Notes under the pieces: model-generated
Database searches by the model: none
Seen by the model: the letters and a program-made list of their open reading frames with translations, nothing else
What the model was told of the DNA's origin: nothing
Assembly: GCA_948777935.1 (NCBI GenBank)
Contig: CAQDYY010000002.1
Location: 13,937 to 77,936, forward strand
Reading direction: 5' to 3'
Origin: an uncultured Clostridia bacterium
Lineage (GTDB): Bacteria > Bacillota > Clostridia > TANB77 > CAG-508
DNA: 64,000 nt
Shown: one piece after another, positions 19,728-30,229 of the stretch
Position numbering within the stretch: the first letter of the stretch is position 1
Layout of the letters: every line of letters starts with the position of its first letter
Made by a program: the position numbers and the translations under genes

Positions 19728-21026
19728 AAAAAATAATAACAGCCCTACAAAATGAAAATGTAAATAAAAAACTATTAGAATATAATAATATAAAAATAAT
19801 GGCAAATGACATACAATATCAAGAAGGAATTTTAGAAATATTAGAAATTGAACAAAATATAGATTTTATTATATTTAGTGAATTACTACCAGGAAATATG
19901 AAAACAGAAGAACTAATAGAGAAAATAAAACAGAAAAATGAAAATATAAAAATAATAATTATATTAGAAAATAAAAAACAAGAACTAGAAAATTATTTAT
20001 TAGGAAAAGGAAAAATATTTATTTTTTATAATAATGAAATAACAATAGAACAATTAATAAAAGTTATAGAAGAAAAATCAAATCAAGAAATTATAGAACA
20101 AGAATTATTAGAATTAAAAAAAATAATAAATAAAGAAAATTTAATAATAGAACAAAAAGAAAAAAATGAAACAGAAAAATATTTTTTAACAAAAGAAGAA
20201 AAAGAAGAAATAGAAAAAGAAGTACAAATAGAATTTTATAAAAATAAATTCATAAACAAAATTTATAATTTATTTAATAAAAAAGAAAAAAATAAATTTG
20301 CACAAACAATTTTAATAATGGGATTAAAAGGATGTCGGAAAAACAACATTCACAATAAATTTATCAGAACAAATGAAAGATAAAAAAATATTAATAGTAG
20401 AAATTAATTCTAAAACGCAAGACATAAAAATTTTAAAAAACAAACAAAAAAGCAATGAACAAAAAAGTAATATAGAAAACATTTACGAAAAATTTTATAA
20501 CGAAAAAAAGCAAGAAGATGAAATAGTAGAAATAAAAAAAACACTTCACCTATTTTCCACAAATGGGGAAGAAAAAAGTGAAATAGAAATATTAAAACAA
20601 ATGAAAATGTGGAAAGAAAATTATGATGTTATAATAATAGATATAGAAGAATATTTTACAAGTATTTTTGAAGAAATAGATAAAATTATATTTTTAACAG
20701 AAGCAAATGTATTACAAATAAAAAAATCAAAAATATATTTAGAAGAAAACATTAAAAAATATAAAATAGAACAAGATAAAATACATATTGTATTTAATAA
20801 AGTGGCCAAAGATGCATTTTCAATTAACATATTAAAAAATGCATTAAAAGAATATAACTTATTAGGAAAAGTAAAAAACATTAATAATTGCAATTTACTA
20901 ATTAATCATAATATGAATCAAGCATATTTAGAAAAAAGCATAAAAATACAATATCAAAAAATAGCAAATGAAATATTGAAAAACAAAAATACACAAAAAT
21001 ACTACTTAAATAAAATAAATAATTAA
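19724..21026 (+). CDS. CpaE/MinD-like ATPase with receiver-like N-terminus, needs +1 shift at CGG
   Basis: 433 aa with one base skipped. The ATG overlaps the virB4 stop (ATGA). The N-terminal 115 residues look like an atypical receiver domain. A charged linker follows, then a P-loop domain: restored Walker A MGLKGCGKTTFTIN, DVIIIDIEEY near 300 and HIVFNKVAKD near 358. The CGG at 20336 lies inside the P-loop and its shift supplies the P-loop glycine. CpaE-like proteins localise pilus or secretion machines. Here it presumably serves the VirB4 system. Confidence 0.78.
20336..20338 (+). other. In-frame CGG inside a P-loop, candidate +1 shift site
   Basis: GGA TGT CGG AAA AAC in frame destroys the motif. 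Skipping C gives GGA TGT GGA AAA ACA ACA, i.e. G-C-G-K-T-T, a perfect Walker A ending. Confidence 0.92.
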
Positions 21027-21045
21027 AAAAGAAAGGAAAATAAAA

Positions 21046-21807
21046 ATGGAACTAGAAATAGGAAATAAAACAAATCAAATTTTAGATAAAAATCTAAATA
21101 TAGAAAATAATATAGGGAATATAAGTAGCTTAACAGTAACAAAAGAAAATCAAAATCAATTTTTACAATCAACGCTTGGAAAAACAATAAATGGAGCATT
21201 AGACATTGGGCTTAGGTGGATATTACCAGATGTAATAGAAAATCAAGTTATAGAAATAAAAGATGCATTATTGCAAAATGGTTTAAAGGAAGGAATAAAT
21301 AAAGCAATAGAAGAAGCAATGGAATTTGGAAAAAGTGCATTTGGAATAGTAACAGGAAAATTTGATAATGTATCGCAAATACAAACTGCCGTAAAGAAAG
21401 GAGGAATAATAGATACAATTTCAGATTCATTAGACTCAGTTTTAAACTTTACAGTAAAAAAGGACATTATGCCAAGAACAGTTGCAAGTGTTATAAGAAG
21501 CAGTAAAAACACACTACTCGATAGTATTCAAAATAACATTGGCAAAACAATGACAGAACAAATAAGAGGAATAGAGAAAATAGACAAATACATTTCACAA
21601 TGGAATGGATACTTAAAACAAGAAGATTTCATAGGAATGGAAAGAGAATACCAAAAAATAAGAGAACAATTAAAAGAACTAGTACCATTAGAACAAACAC
21701 TAAAAAAAGCAAGAGAACTAGAAAACTTACACCTACTTATACGAAATAGAGGAGGGAACTTAAATCTAGCACAAGAAGAAATGGAACTTGCACGTACCCT
21801 AACATAA
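21046..21807 (+). CDS. Unknown protein at the end of the VirB4 operon
   Basis: 253 aa, GAAAGG site before the ATG, 19 bp behind the CpaE-like gene. Amphipathic helical pattern with a glycine-rich central part (about 80-110) and a charged C-terminal coiled-coil-like region (about 175-235). No signal peptide or clear membrane segment. I do not recognise a family. Its place suggests a secretion-associated role or a substrate. Confidence 0.75.
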   Translation: MELEIGNKTNQILDKNLNIENNIGNISSLTVTKENQNQFLQSTLGKTINGALDIGLRWILPDVIENQVIEIKDALLQNGLKEGINKAIEEAMEFGKSAFGIVTGKFDNVSQIQTAVKKGGIIDTISDSLDSVLNFTVKKDIMPRTVASVIRSSKNTLLDSIQNNIGKTMTEQIRGIEKIDKYISQWNGYLKQEDFIGMEREYQKIREQLKELVPLEQTLKKARELENLHLLIRNRGGNLNLAQEEMELARTLT

Positions 21808-21857
21808 AAATTACATACGGAAATAAGGAAAAATTATATATTTTTAATCAAAATTTC

Positions 21858-21886
21858 TTGCTTTTTTTAATATGTTAAAGTATAAT
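21858..21886 (+). promoter_or_regulatory. Probable gyrA promoter
   Basis: TTGCTT at 21858-21863, 17-bp spacer and perfect TATAAT at 21881-21886, 41 bp before the gyrA ATG. It indicates that gyrA is transcribed separately from the secretion genes. Confidence 0.7.
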
Positions 21887-21927
21887 TACTAAAGATTAAA
21901 TAATATTAAAAAGAAGAGGTTGTAGAA

Positions 21928-24369
21928 ATGGATAAACCAGAAGAAAAAATTATAGACAGAGATATTAATGAAGAAATGAAAACAGCATACATAAGCTATG
22001 CAATGAGTGTTATTGTACAACGTGCTTTACCAGACGTAAGAGATGGGTTAAAACCAGTACATAGAAGAATTTTATATGCAATGCATGAAGATGGAATAAC
22101 ATCAGACAAGCCATACAGAAAATGTGCAAACACAGTAGGTTCAGTACTTGGAAGATACCATCCACATGGAGATGCATCTGTATATGATGCAATGGTAAGA
22201 ATGGCACAAGACTTTTCACTTAGATACATGTTAATTGATGGACATGGAAACTTTGGTTCAATAGATGGCGATGGAGCAGCCGCAATGAGGTATACAGAAG
22301 CAAGAATGGCAAAAATATCAAACTACATGTTAGCAGACATAGAAAAGAACACAGTAGATTTTATGCCAAACTATGACGACCGTTTACAAGAGCCAACAGT
22401 ATTACCAGCAAGAATACCAGCATTATTAATTAATGGTTCAAACGGAATAGCAGTAGGTATGGCAACAAACATACCACCACACAACTTATCAGAAGTAATA
22501 GATGGAATAATAAAAGTAATAGAAGAAGACAACATAACAAACGAAGACTTAATGCAAGTAATAAAAGGACCAGATTTCCCTACGGGAGGACAAATTTTAG
22601 GAAGAGAAGGCATAAGAGAAGCATATACAACAGGTAGAGGAAAAATTACAGTAAGAGCAGAAGCAGAAATAGAAGAAATGAGTGGAAATCGCCAAAGAAT
22701 AGTAGTTACATCATTGCCATATCAAGTAAATAAAGCAAGACTCATAGAAAATATATCTCAATTAGTAAGAGATAAAAAAATAGAAGGAATATCAGACTTA
22801 AGAGACGAATCAGATAGAAATGACCGTGTAAGAATAGTGGTAGAACTAAAAAGAGATGCAAATGAACAAGTAGTATTAAATCAATTGTATAAAAACACAC
22901 AAATGCAAGACACATTTGGAGCAATTATGCTTGCGTTAGTAAATGGAGAGCCAAAAATTCTTACATTAAAACAATGTATAGAACACTACTTAGAGCATAG
23001 AAAAGACGTAGTAGTTCGTAGAACACAATTTGAATTAGAAAAAGCAGAAGCAAGAGCTCATATATTAGAAGGATTAAAAATTGCATTAGATAACATAGAT
23101 GAAGTTATAAATATAATTCGTTCATCATATGATGACCCAAAAGAAAGATTAATGGAACGCTTTGGGCTTACAGATATACAAGCTCAAGCAATTCTAGACA
23201 TGAGATTAAAAACTTTATCAGGATTACAAAGAGAAAAAATAGAAGAAGAATACAATGAACTAATGAAATTAATAGCACGTTTAAAAGAAATATTAGCAAG
23301 TGAAAAATTAATTTTTGACATAATAAAAGAAGAATTAATAGAAGTAAAAGAAAAATTTGGAGATGACAGAAAAACAAAAATAGTTGCAGCAGCAGATGAT
23401 TTTGAAATGGAAGACTTAATAAAAGAAGAACAAACAGTAATTGCTTTAACACACTTTGGATATATAAAAAGAATGCCAGTAGACACATATAAGAGCCAAA
23501 GAAGAGGAGGAAAAGGAATTACAGGAATTGCAACAAGAGAAGAAGACTTTGTAAAACAAATATTTACAGCATCTACACATGATATGATATTATTCTTTAG
23601 TAATAAAGGTAAAGTATATAAACTAAAAGGATATGAAATTCCAGAAGCAGGAAGAACAGCAAAAGGAACTGCAATTGTAAATCTATTAAGTTTAGACAAT
23701 GGAGAAAAAATTTCAGCAGTTATACCAATTCAAAACTTTGCCGAAGGAAAATACTTATTAATGGCAACAAAAAATGGATTAATTAAAAAGACAGCATTAA
23801 AAGAATATGATTCTACAAGAAAAACTGGACTACAAGGAATTACTCTAAAACAAGAAGATGAGCTTATTTCCGTAAGGCTAACAGATGGTGAAGACAATGT
23901 TGTTTTAGTAACAAGAGAAGGAATATGTATCACATTTGATGAAAAAGATGTAAGACCAATAGGAAGAGTATCACAAGGCGTAATAGGAATAAAACTAGAT
24001 AAAGAAGACGAAGTAATAGGTATGGAATCTATTATAACAGGTTCAAAAGCAACACTTTTAGCAATAACAGAAAACGGATTTGGAAAAAGAACAGAACTTG
24101 ACGAATATAGAGTACAAGCAAGAGGTGGAAGAGGAGTTATAACATATAAAATAACACCCAAAACAGGAAAACTAGTAGGAATAAGAATAGCAACAGGAGA
24201 AGAGGATGTAATGCTAATTACAGATACAGGAACAATAATAAGGCTAGCAGTAAAAGATATAAGTGTACTTGGAAGATCAACACAAGGAGTAACACTAATG
24301 AGAACAAATGACGGAGGAAAAGTAGTAAGCATAGAACTTGTAGAAGAACAAGAAGAAGTAGATGAATAA
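21928..24369 (+). CDS. gyrA: DNA gyrase subunit A
   Basis: 813 aa. Active-site tyrosine in AMRYTEARM near residue 122, quinolone region GDASVYDAMVRMAQ upstream of it. The GyrA box QRRGGKG near 531 marks it as gyrase rather than topoisomerase IV. C-terminal beta-pinwheel repeats follow. It introduces negative supercoils with GyrB. All CGG trinucleotides are out of frame (ACG GGA, AAC GGA, GAC GGA). Confidence 0.98.
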   Translation: MDKPEEKIIDRDINEEMKTAYISYAMSVIVQRALPDVRDGLKPVHRRILYAMHEDGITSDKPYRKCANTVGSVLGRYHPHGDASVYDAMVRMAQDFSLRYMLIDGHGNFGSIDGDGAAAMRYTEARMAKISNYMLADIEKNTVDFMPNYDDRLQEPTVLPARIPALLINGSNGIAVGMATNIPPHNLSEVIDGIIKVIEEDNITNEDLMQVIKGPDFPTGGQILGREGIREAYTTGRGKITVRAEAEIEEMSGNRQRIVVTSLPYQVNKARLIENISQLVRDKKIEGISDLRDESDRNDRVRIVVELKRDANEQVVLNQLYKNTQMQDTFGAIMLALVNGEPKILTLKQCIEHYLEHRKDVVVRRTQFELEKAEARAHILEGLKIALDNIDEVINIIRSSYDDPKERLMERFGLTDIQAQAILDMRLKTLSGLQREKIEEEYNELMKLIARLKEILASEKLIFDIIKEELIEVKEKFGDDRKTKIVAAADDFEMEDLIKEEQTVIALTHFGYIKRMPVDTYKSQRRGGKGITGIATREEDFVKQIFTASTHDMILFFSNKGKVYKLKGYEIPEAGRTAKGTAIVNLLSLDNGEKISAVIPIQNFAEGKYLLMATKNGLIKKTALKEYDSTRKTGLQGITLKQEDELISVRLTDGEDNVVLVTREGICITFDEKDVRPIGRVSQGVIGIKLDKEDEVIGMESIITGSKATLLAITENGFGKRTELDEYRVQARGGRGVITYKITPKTGKLVGIRIATGEEDVMLITDTGTIIRLAVKDISVLGRSTQGVTLMRTNDGGKVVSIELVEEQEEVDE

Positions 24370-24394
24370 ATAAAGGATAAAGATGAATGGGATG

Positions 24395-24433
24395 AAAGGC
24401 AATAGTTGGGGGAAAAAGCAACTATTGCCTTTT
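24395..24433. terminator. Bidirectional terminator between gyrA and the next minus-strand gene
   Basis: 14-bp perfect stem (24395-24408 with 24419-24432) containing AAAGGCAATAGTTG, with A-run on one side and T-run on the other. Serves both converging transcripts. Confidence 0.9.
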
Positions 24434-24441
24434 GAGTATTA

Positions 24442-24693
24442 TTATTTTGTAGTTATATAAATACGCCGTATTGTAAAAACACCAAATAAAGTAATAAATA
24501 AATTATTAAAATAGTTTTTGCCATAAACAAGGTCAATTATAAACAAGCCACAAGTGGCAATAGTCATAATAATAACCATCGCGAGGCGAATATTTATATA
24601 ACTAATATTATCCTTCTTTTCCCGTATTTTACTTATCACAAAGACAACGAAAGCAACTGTTATTAAAGTATGTAGTAAAATTTCTAAATCCAT
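24442..24693 (-). CDS. Small membrane protein of unknown function
   Basis: 83 aa in the zero frame, with three hydrophobic segments (about 4-22, 35-56, 63-77). GGAGAG site before the ATG. Its second-last section holds an in-frame CGG at 24466-24468, followed by CGT. Read without a shift it ends in a basic tail, TIRRIYITTK. With a +1 shift it would end at 24453 as TIGVFI, a purely hydrophobic end. The sequence alone does not decide. It converges on gyrA and may be co-transcribed with nothing else. No family recognised. Confidence 0.65.
   Translation of the reverse strand: MDLEILLHTLITVAFVVFVISKIREKKDNISYINIRLAMVIIMTIATCGLFIIDLVYGKNYFNNLFITLFGVFTIRRIYITTK
24466..24468 (-). other. In-frame CGG, shift status ambiguous
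   Basis: ACA ATA CGG CGT ATT in frame stays open for 8 more codons. With the shift, ATA GGC GTA TTT ATA TAA ends soon. Both products look plausible. It is the only in-frame CGG in the window that does not obviously demand a shift. Confidence 0.45.
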
Positions 24694-24830
24694 AATATCT
24701 CTCCTTATTGCAGAAAAATTTTCCCCCTTTTTTGCAAAGCCTTTATTGGTTTACATATATATTTTACCACATTATGTAAAATAATACAATACTTAAAATA
24801 ATGCAATGAGGTATAAATTCATCAATAATA

Positions 24831-24878
24831 AAAAGATACAAAGATAGCAAATACTATTTGTACTACTTTGTATCTTTT
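24831..24878 (-). terminator. Terminator after dnaI
   Basis: 13-bp stem 24831-24843 with 24866-24878 (AAAAGATACAAAG and its complement) and flanking A/T runs, directly downstream of the dnaI stop. Confidence 0.8.
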
Positions 24879-24883
24879 ATTTT

Positions 24884-25881
24884 TTATTTTGTATACCTTA
24901 TATCATCACCAAAAAACCTACAGATATTATAACAACCTACAAATCTAGAAAAAATTCTCTCATCATATTTAGAACGTAAATCTTGCAAATTTAAATTTGT
25001 AGAAATAATAGTTTTAGTAATATGGTTATTTTGGTTTAATAAGCGAGTATTAATAACATTGAATAATTCAGTGAATTTCATACTGTTCATACTTTCAGTT
25101 CCTAAATCATCAATAATTAATAAATCAACATTTAAAATATTATCATAAACAAAATCAGAATTATTCTTATTAAAACGATAATCAATAATTGTATCTAACA
25201 TAACACCGAGCAGTTTGATAAAGAACAGTTTTACCTTTCTTTAATAATTCACAAGCAATACAATCAGATAAAAAAGATTTTCCGAAGTCCAGTATTACCT
25301 GTAAATAATAAATTTTTTTCATCAGGATTATCAAAATTTTCAATAAAAGAAGTTGCGATATCTCTAATATTTTTTATATTATCACGAGGAGATAAATTAG
25401 AATTATATAGCTCTTCATTTATTTCATTTGAATATAAGTCAAAACTAAAATGTTCAAAATTATGGCTTTTTAAATCACTAATATTACTTTTATTATATTC
25501 AATATCAAATAATTTTTGTTTAATACAACTGCAAAGTTCATAATGACCATTATCATTAACATATCCTGTATCTTCACATTTATCACAATCAAAATGAGGC
25601 TTAAAAAAATCAACACTTAAATTTAAAGAATTTAATAATTCATGTTTTTCTATATTTAAAGAATCTATCTTTTCTTGTAATTCTTTTAAAGAATAAGAAG
25701 AATCTGAATTTAAAATAGATTTTGCAGTATTTAAAGCAAAATTATTTAATTCCAAATCTATTTGTTCTAATCTTGGGCAAGATTTATATAATTCCTCTTT
25801 TCTTTTTTCTAAACTTAAAAAAGAAGAATCACGTTTTTGGTCATATTCTTTTAATAAAACTTTTAATGTAGAATTACTCAT
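24884..25881 (-). CDS. dnaI: DnaI/DnaC-type helicase loader, needs two +1 shifts at CGG
   Basis: 331 aa with two bases skipped. The N-terminal helical part is followed by a zinc-binding cluster CDKCEDTGYVNDNGHYELCSC (two residues of each Cys pair visible at about 97-118), then an AAA+ domain: restored Walker A TGNTGLGKSFLSDC near 203, Walker B LLIIDDLGTE near 262, Sensor 1 TIISTNL near 300. The first CGG (25282) supplies the P-loop glycine. The second (25206) lies 26 codons on in LYQTA-G-VMLDTI. Without both shifts the ORF breaks in three. It loads the replicative helicase with DnaD, its upstream neighbour. Confidence 0.9.
25206..25208 (-). other. Second in-frame CGG in dnaI, candidate +1 shift site
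   Basis: In the frame reached after the first shift, ACT GCT CGG TGT TAT would run out of the domain. Skipping C gives ACT GCT GGT GTT ATG TTA and rejoins the C-terminal AAA+ part. Confidence 0.9.
25282..25284 (-). other. First in-frame CGG in dnaI, inside the P-loop
   Basis: ACT GGA CTT CGG AAA in frame breaks Walker A. Skipping C gives GGA CTT GGA AAA TCT (G-L-G-K-S). Confidence 0.93.
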
Positions 25882-25897
25882 ATCCTATAAACTCCTT

Positions 25898-26863
25898 TTA
25901 AGCTTTTTGCACATTAGCATATAAAGAATCTAAATTATCTACTTTTCTTTGCTCATAATTTTGATAACTTTTCTTTTCTAATTCCTTAATAGCATGAGGT
26001 TTATTTTTTTGTTCATCTAAGAATTTCTGAACATCATTTACAGTTTTTAAATGACGTTCATTCCAATCAGATAAGATTTTATCTATATAATCAAAACTAA
26101 AACTAGATTTTGAAGTAGTCCTTTTTAAAGCAAGCTCAATAATATCCAAATTATAACCAAAATCAACAGTCCATTTTTCGATATATGCCTCTTCATATTG
26201 TGTTAATGTACGATTTAGGCCAAGTTTCTTACAAATAGATTTTTTTAGTAAATTAAACTTTTCTTCTTTTTGATAATATAAATCCAAATCTGAAAATGTT
26301 TTAATATTGTTCTTAAACCAAGCATCTGCAACAACTTGAATATAATTTCTATGTAAAGCAGAACGTTCAAAACAATAGCGAAATAAAGCAAGCATAACTT
26401 GTTCATCAAAACCATATTTCTTAAACCATAAATCAATGTCATTATACCAGGAAGGAGACATGACACCTTGAAAAAAGGATACATTAATAGCCTCAATCGC
26501 CTTAGCTCGATATTGATTTTCTTCCGACTTTTTAGTATCAGCCAAAACAGAAACACGAGGTTTATATAATTTATGCAGTTCAATTTCTTGTAGATTATTT
26601 ACAATATATCCAGTAGATTTCTTAGTAATGGCCCCATTATCTTCCCAGTATTTAATACTATCTTGAATTTCTTTTAATGGAAGAGAAAGTTTCTTAGACA
26701 AATCATTTAATTTTACATCTTTTCCATATTTTGATAAAAACAACATATATAAATAAACCTTAATAGCGTTTCCACTTGCGGAAGAAAGATATTCCGTAAA
26801 AAAAACATCTGCAATTTCAGTATTAGAAAACATCATAGAAACGTCATTTTGTTCTAATTTCAT
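25898..26863 (-). CDS. dnaD: DnaD-domain primosome/replication protein
   Basis: 321 aa. N-terminal winged-helix-like region (about 10-75) and two DnaD/DnaB-II type helical repeats (LFRYCFERSALHRNYIQVVA near 138 and ELALKRTTSKSSFSFDYIDK near 243). Immediately upstream of dnaI, 16 bp apart, as expected of a primosome pair. GGGGGA-type site before the ATG. All CGG trinucleotides are out of frame. Confidence 0.85.
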   Translation of the reverse strand: MKLEQNDVSMMFSNTEIADVFFTEYLSSASGNAIKVYLYMLFLSKYGKDVKLNDLSKKLSLPLKEIQDSIKYWEDNGAITKKSTGYIVNNLQEIELHKLYKPRVSVLADTKKSEENQYRAKAIEAINVSFFQGVMSPSWYNDIDLWFKKYGFDEQVMLALFRYCFERSALHRNYIQVVADAWFKNNIKTFSDLDLYYQKEEKFNLLKKSICKKLGLNRTLTQYEEAYIEKWTVDFGYNLDIIELALKRTTSKSSFSFDYIDKILSDWNERHLKTVNDVQKFLDEQKNKPHAIKELEKKSYQNYEQRKVDNLDSLYANVQKA

Positions 26864-26937
26864 AAAATCCCCCCAAAGGCATAAAACTCTTATAAAATTA
26901 TATCATTTTTAGGGAGATATTACAACAAAAAGACGAA

Positions 26938-27216
26938 TTATTTATAAATATAAATTTTAGGTCTCTTTACATATTTAGCAATGTAAAATACTACATAGAG
27001 AATATTTTCATGGTTAAACCCTATAATGCTAAACAGTAAAAAAGGAAAAACTAATATAATAAACAAGAAAATCTTTATATTTAAGCTAGAGAAAAATAAG
27101 TTCAAAAAGCAAAATACAAAAAGTGCCCAAATACCATTTACCAAAAGTGTAGAAGTATCAAATATGCCAAGTAATTTATGACTAAAATCATAATTTTGTG
27201 GAAAAACAAATTTCAT
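26938..27216 (-). CDS. PrgI/VirB3-like type IV secretion membrane protein
   Basis: 92 aa. Starts with KFVFPQNYDFSHKLLG, has two adjacent membrane segments (about 25-45 and 48-66) and ends with the tyrosine-rich tail KRPKIYIYK. This layout is typical of PrgI-family (VirB3-like) proteins of Gram-positive type IV secretion systems, which sit next to VirB4 in the membrane. AAGGAGGGTG site before the ATG. Confidence 0.75.
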   Translation of the reverse strand: MKFVFPQNYDFSHKLLGIFDTSTLLVNGIWALFVFCFLNLFFSSLNIKIFLFIILVFPFLLFSIIGFNHENILYVVFYIAKYVKRPKIYIYK

Positions 27217-27255
27217 AATACACCCTCCTTATAACTGTAAATTTATTTCAATAAA

Positions 27256-28137
27256 TTAAGCCTTTATCATAGAAGAAAAGCCTTGTATTCCAGTAGAAAT
27301 ATCTGTACTAATACCACCTAAAAATTGCCTTACAAATGAATTTGCTTTAAGTAAAGAAAAGATTGCTCCACACATTAAAAATTTAGAAAGCATATTATTA
27401 GGGTTAAAATCCATTGAGAAAAGAATAACCAAAACTAAAGCAATAAAAATTTGTACAAATAATAACGTAATGAAACACTTTAACCAAGCCTTAAAAAATG
27501 AAGATGTAGCTTGATTAGTTAATGATAAAAAAGCAAAAGGAGAAATTAGTACAAATACCTTTACTAAAATAAAACGAATAGAATATGTAAAAGCAAGGTT
27601 CATAGAGCTAATAGATAAAAAACTTTTTAAAATTCCATCAATAGAGAAAATATTAAAATTATTCTGTTCTATTACAATCATAGAATTAATTTTATCAAAC
27701 AAACCAGAAAAATTAATAGAGCACTTAAACAAATCTTCTCCAACACTCTGTATTAAAGAACAAATAGTATCATTAAAAAATATTATTCTTTCACAAATCC
27801 ATAAAGAAGAATTCATGCAAATACCAAAAAATATCAACTTAAGTATAAAACTAGTAGGGCGTTCAGTTTGTGTAATTAACAAATGTGAAAGCAATAAACG
27901 AGCAGAATAATACAGTAAAAAACCTAAAATAAGAGAATTTGCAACTAATAAAATACCACTTGTACTAGATTTTCCAAAAACAAAAGAAAAATAGGAAGAA
28001 TCTAGAATATCACTATTAACAAAAGTAACTTCATCTAAAATAGAAGACACATTAGTATCAATAGAAGAAAACAAAATTTGAAAAATAGAATTAATGGAAT
28101 CAATAATAATAGATGCAATATTAGTTTCTTCTTCCAT
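27256..28137 (-). CDS. VirB6/TrbL-like polytopic membrane protein
   Basis: 293 aa with at least six hydrophobic segments in the region 60-275 after an acidic, extracytoplasmic-looking N-terminus. The position between VirB2-like and PrgI-like genes and the topology fit the VirB6-like channel component. Family assignment rests mainly on context. Confidence 0.7.
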   Translation of the reverse strand: MEEETNIASIIIDSINSIFQILFSSIDTNVSSILDEVTFVNSDILDSSYFSFVFGKSSTSGILLVANSLILGFLLYYSARLLLSHLLITQTERPTSFILKLIFFGICMNSSLWICERIIFFNDTICSLIQSVGEDLFKCSINFSGLFDKINSMIVIEQNNFNIFSIDGILKSFLSISSMNLAFTYSIRFILVKVFVLISPFAFLSLTNQATSSFFKAWLKCFITLLFVQIFIALVLVILFSMDFNPNNMLSKFLMCGAIFSLLKANSFVRQFLGGISTDISTGIQGFSSMIKA

Positions 28138-28152
28138 AATGTCACCTTCTCA

Positions 28153-28483
28153 CTAAATAAAAGATTGGATAGTTGATAATATCAAATTAGTAGCTAAAAT
28201 AAAGGCATAAGAGAACAAAGAGCCTTTAATCAATTTCTTACCAGTACGAATACGTTCCTCATCACCAAAGCTAAATTTTTTCATAAAAACCCCAGTTCCG
28301 TATAGCAACAGCAGCTGCAGGAGTTGCTAATTTTAATAACCAATCTTCAATTTGTTCGAATGCTTTTTTCAAAGTATTTACAAGCTTTTGGTCAGCAGCA
28401 AACGAATCAGAAGAAAAAGAAAATATAAAAACAATAGATAAAATTATAATAGAAAATAGAAAAAATAATTTTTTGTTTCTCAT
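28153..28483 (-). CDS. VirB2/TrbC-like pilin-type membrane protein, needs +1 shift at CGG
   Basis: 109 aa with one base skipped. N-terminal signal-like segment (about 6-28), then LEKAFEQIEDWLLKLATPAAAVAI, then after the shift GTGVFMKKFSFGDEERIRTG and a second membrane segment (about 82-105). TrbC/VirB2-like proteins of Gram-positive systems have exactly this layout with a short GDEE-type cytoplasmic loop. The zero frame would stop after the first membrane part. AGGAGG site before the ATG. Confidence 0.82.
28298..28300 (-). other. In-frame CGG, candidate +1 shift site in VirB2-like gene
   Basis: GTT GCT ATA CGG AAC in frame. Skipping C gives GCT ATA GGA ACT GGG GTT and 50 further codons with a loop and membrane segment. 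Confidence 0.87.
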
Positions 28484-28495
28484 AGAAAAACCTCC

Positions 28496-30218
28496 TTAAA
28501 ATTTATTAGCAAAATATGGAAGTAGTTTTAATTTCATAGGTTTTAAAATTTTATAACCATCAGATAAAAAGGACAAACAAGAAAAAGTTTCTAATTCTTG
28601 TGTAAAGAAGTGCGAATCATATACAAAATCATTTTGAACAGACTCATTAATACTTTCAGTTAATCCAGTCTCATGTGAAACAAACGAGTTTGTTATATGA
28701 TGAAAACTAGCTTTTGGTGCATTTTCTGAAATTGATTTTGAAACTTTAACTTTATCTTCTTTGCCAATTTGTTTTTGAATATCAGAAATAGTATAACTAT
28801 CATCAGTTCGAAACCAAAACTTATTAATCATATTTTGAAGAATTACCTTTACAGCATACTCATCCTTTAAAGTATGAAGTAAAGAAGAATAACTTTGAGT
28901 AGCAACAATATTAATACACTTTGCTTCTCTAGATTGAGCGAAAAAATCAGCGTCAGTGGTTGTACAATATTCATGGAACTCATCACATATAAATGCAACA
29001 CTACGTCCAGAGACAGAACTTTTACAAGATAACCTATTTAATACTTCAGTCTGAAAATCTAATTTTAGATAAGTTGCAATAATCTTAGACAAGTTTTGAT
29101 ATTGCGAAATATTCATGTTTAAGACAACAATTTTTCCATTTTGAATTAAATCATAAAAGCCATAAAAATTAATATCTTTTTTTGGGGGGCAAAAGGTATT
29201 AAGAACATCATAATCAGATATAAAGCAATTAGTAATTCTAGTTATTTCAGATTGAATAATTGAAAGAGTTCTACTATCCAATGAAAAAAACTCTTTTTGA
29301 AAAAAATCAATACTAGAATAAGCATCATAGCAATCCTTCCTAGAAAGCCCCCCAGTAGTAAACTTTTCTTTTATAATGGCTAACTTTTCTAAAAAATAGT
29401 TTTGTACAGTTACTAATTTATGAAGTTCTACAAAAGTAACATAGCCATCATTATAAAGCCTACAAAACTTAATTGCTTCAGTCAAAACCTCTTGTACTTT
29501 ATCAAGCCAGTATGATTCGCTATTATTAGGGGAAAACAAAGTCAAAATAGTTTTTAGACGATTAGCAAGAACAGATGGTTTTAGATTTGGTTTATCTAAA
29601 GGATTATAGAAAGTATTACCACCAAGCTCAATTACAAACACATCATCTAGGCGATCATAAAAATTAGCAAAATTCATAACTTCTTTATAAAAGTTTCCTT
29701 TTACATCTAAAATAAGCATTCCTATTTTTTTATTAAGATTATGAGGAGAATAACCAATAAGTTGTTTTGTAAAAGGATACATACAAGAAGATGTTTTTCC
29801 ACTACCAATAGTTCCACAAACAAAAACATTTTGATACAAACTCTTTTCAGGGATACATATTAAATCATTATTTTCACTTTTTCCTGCAAATAGAAAAAGA
29901 CTTCCGTAAGGATAAATGAGAATTCATTGTTTGTTTCTTGTTTTCAAATAATTTTGAAAAGTACTTTTTAAATAAAAAGGAATAAATAAAATTAGCACAA
30001 AGTATGGTTGATAAAAAATAAAATATGATAAAATACATTTTTAGTTTATTCCAAATGATAGGGTATTCTACACAAATATCGTAAGGATGTAAAGAATAAG
30101 GAATAGTTACCGAATTTGCAATATATATAGGTTTAAATAGAATAAAACCAACTATACAAGAGATAGCAATAAAAAATCCAGTAAAACATAAGCGATAAAG
30201 AAATTTTTTTAAAAGCAT
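28496..30218 (-). CDS. virD4: VirD4/TraG-like coupling ATPase, needs +1 shift at CGG
   Basis: 573 aa with one base skipped. Two N-terminal membrane segments (about 10-30 and 60-85), the shift at residue about 105 (HLSL-G-SLFLFAGKSENN), then Walker A GTIGSGKTSSC near 138 and Walker B SVAFICDEFHEY near 405. The coupling protein brings substrates to the VirB4-driven channel. Without the shift only a membrane stub and a soluble ATPase fragment would be made. AGGAGGC site before the ATG at 30218. Confidence 0.88.
29904..29906 (-). other. In-frame CGG, candidate +1 shift site in virD4-like gene
   Basis: TCC TTA CGG AAG in frame ends 11 codons later. Skipping C gives TCC TTA GGA AGT CTT and runs into the ATPase domain. 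Confidence 0.88.
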
Positions 30219-30229
30219 TATAAAGCCTC

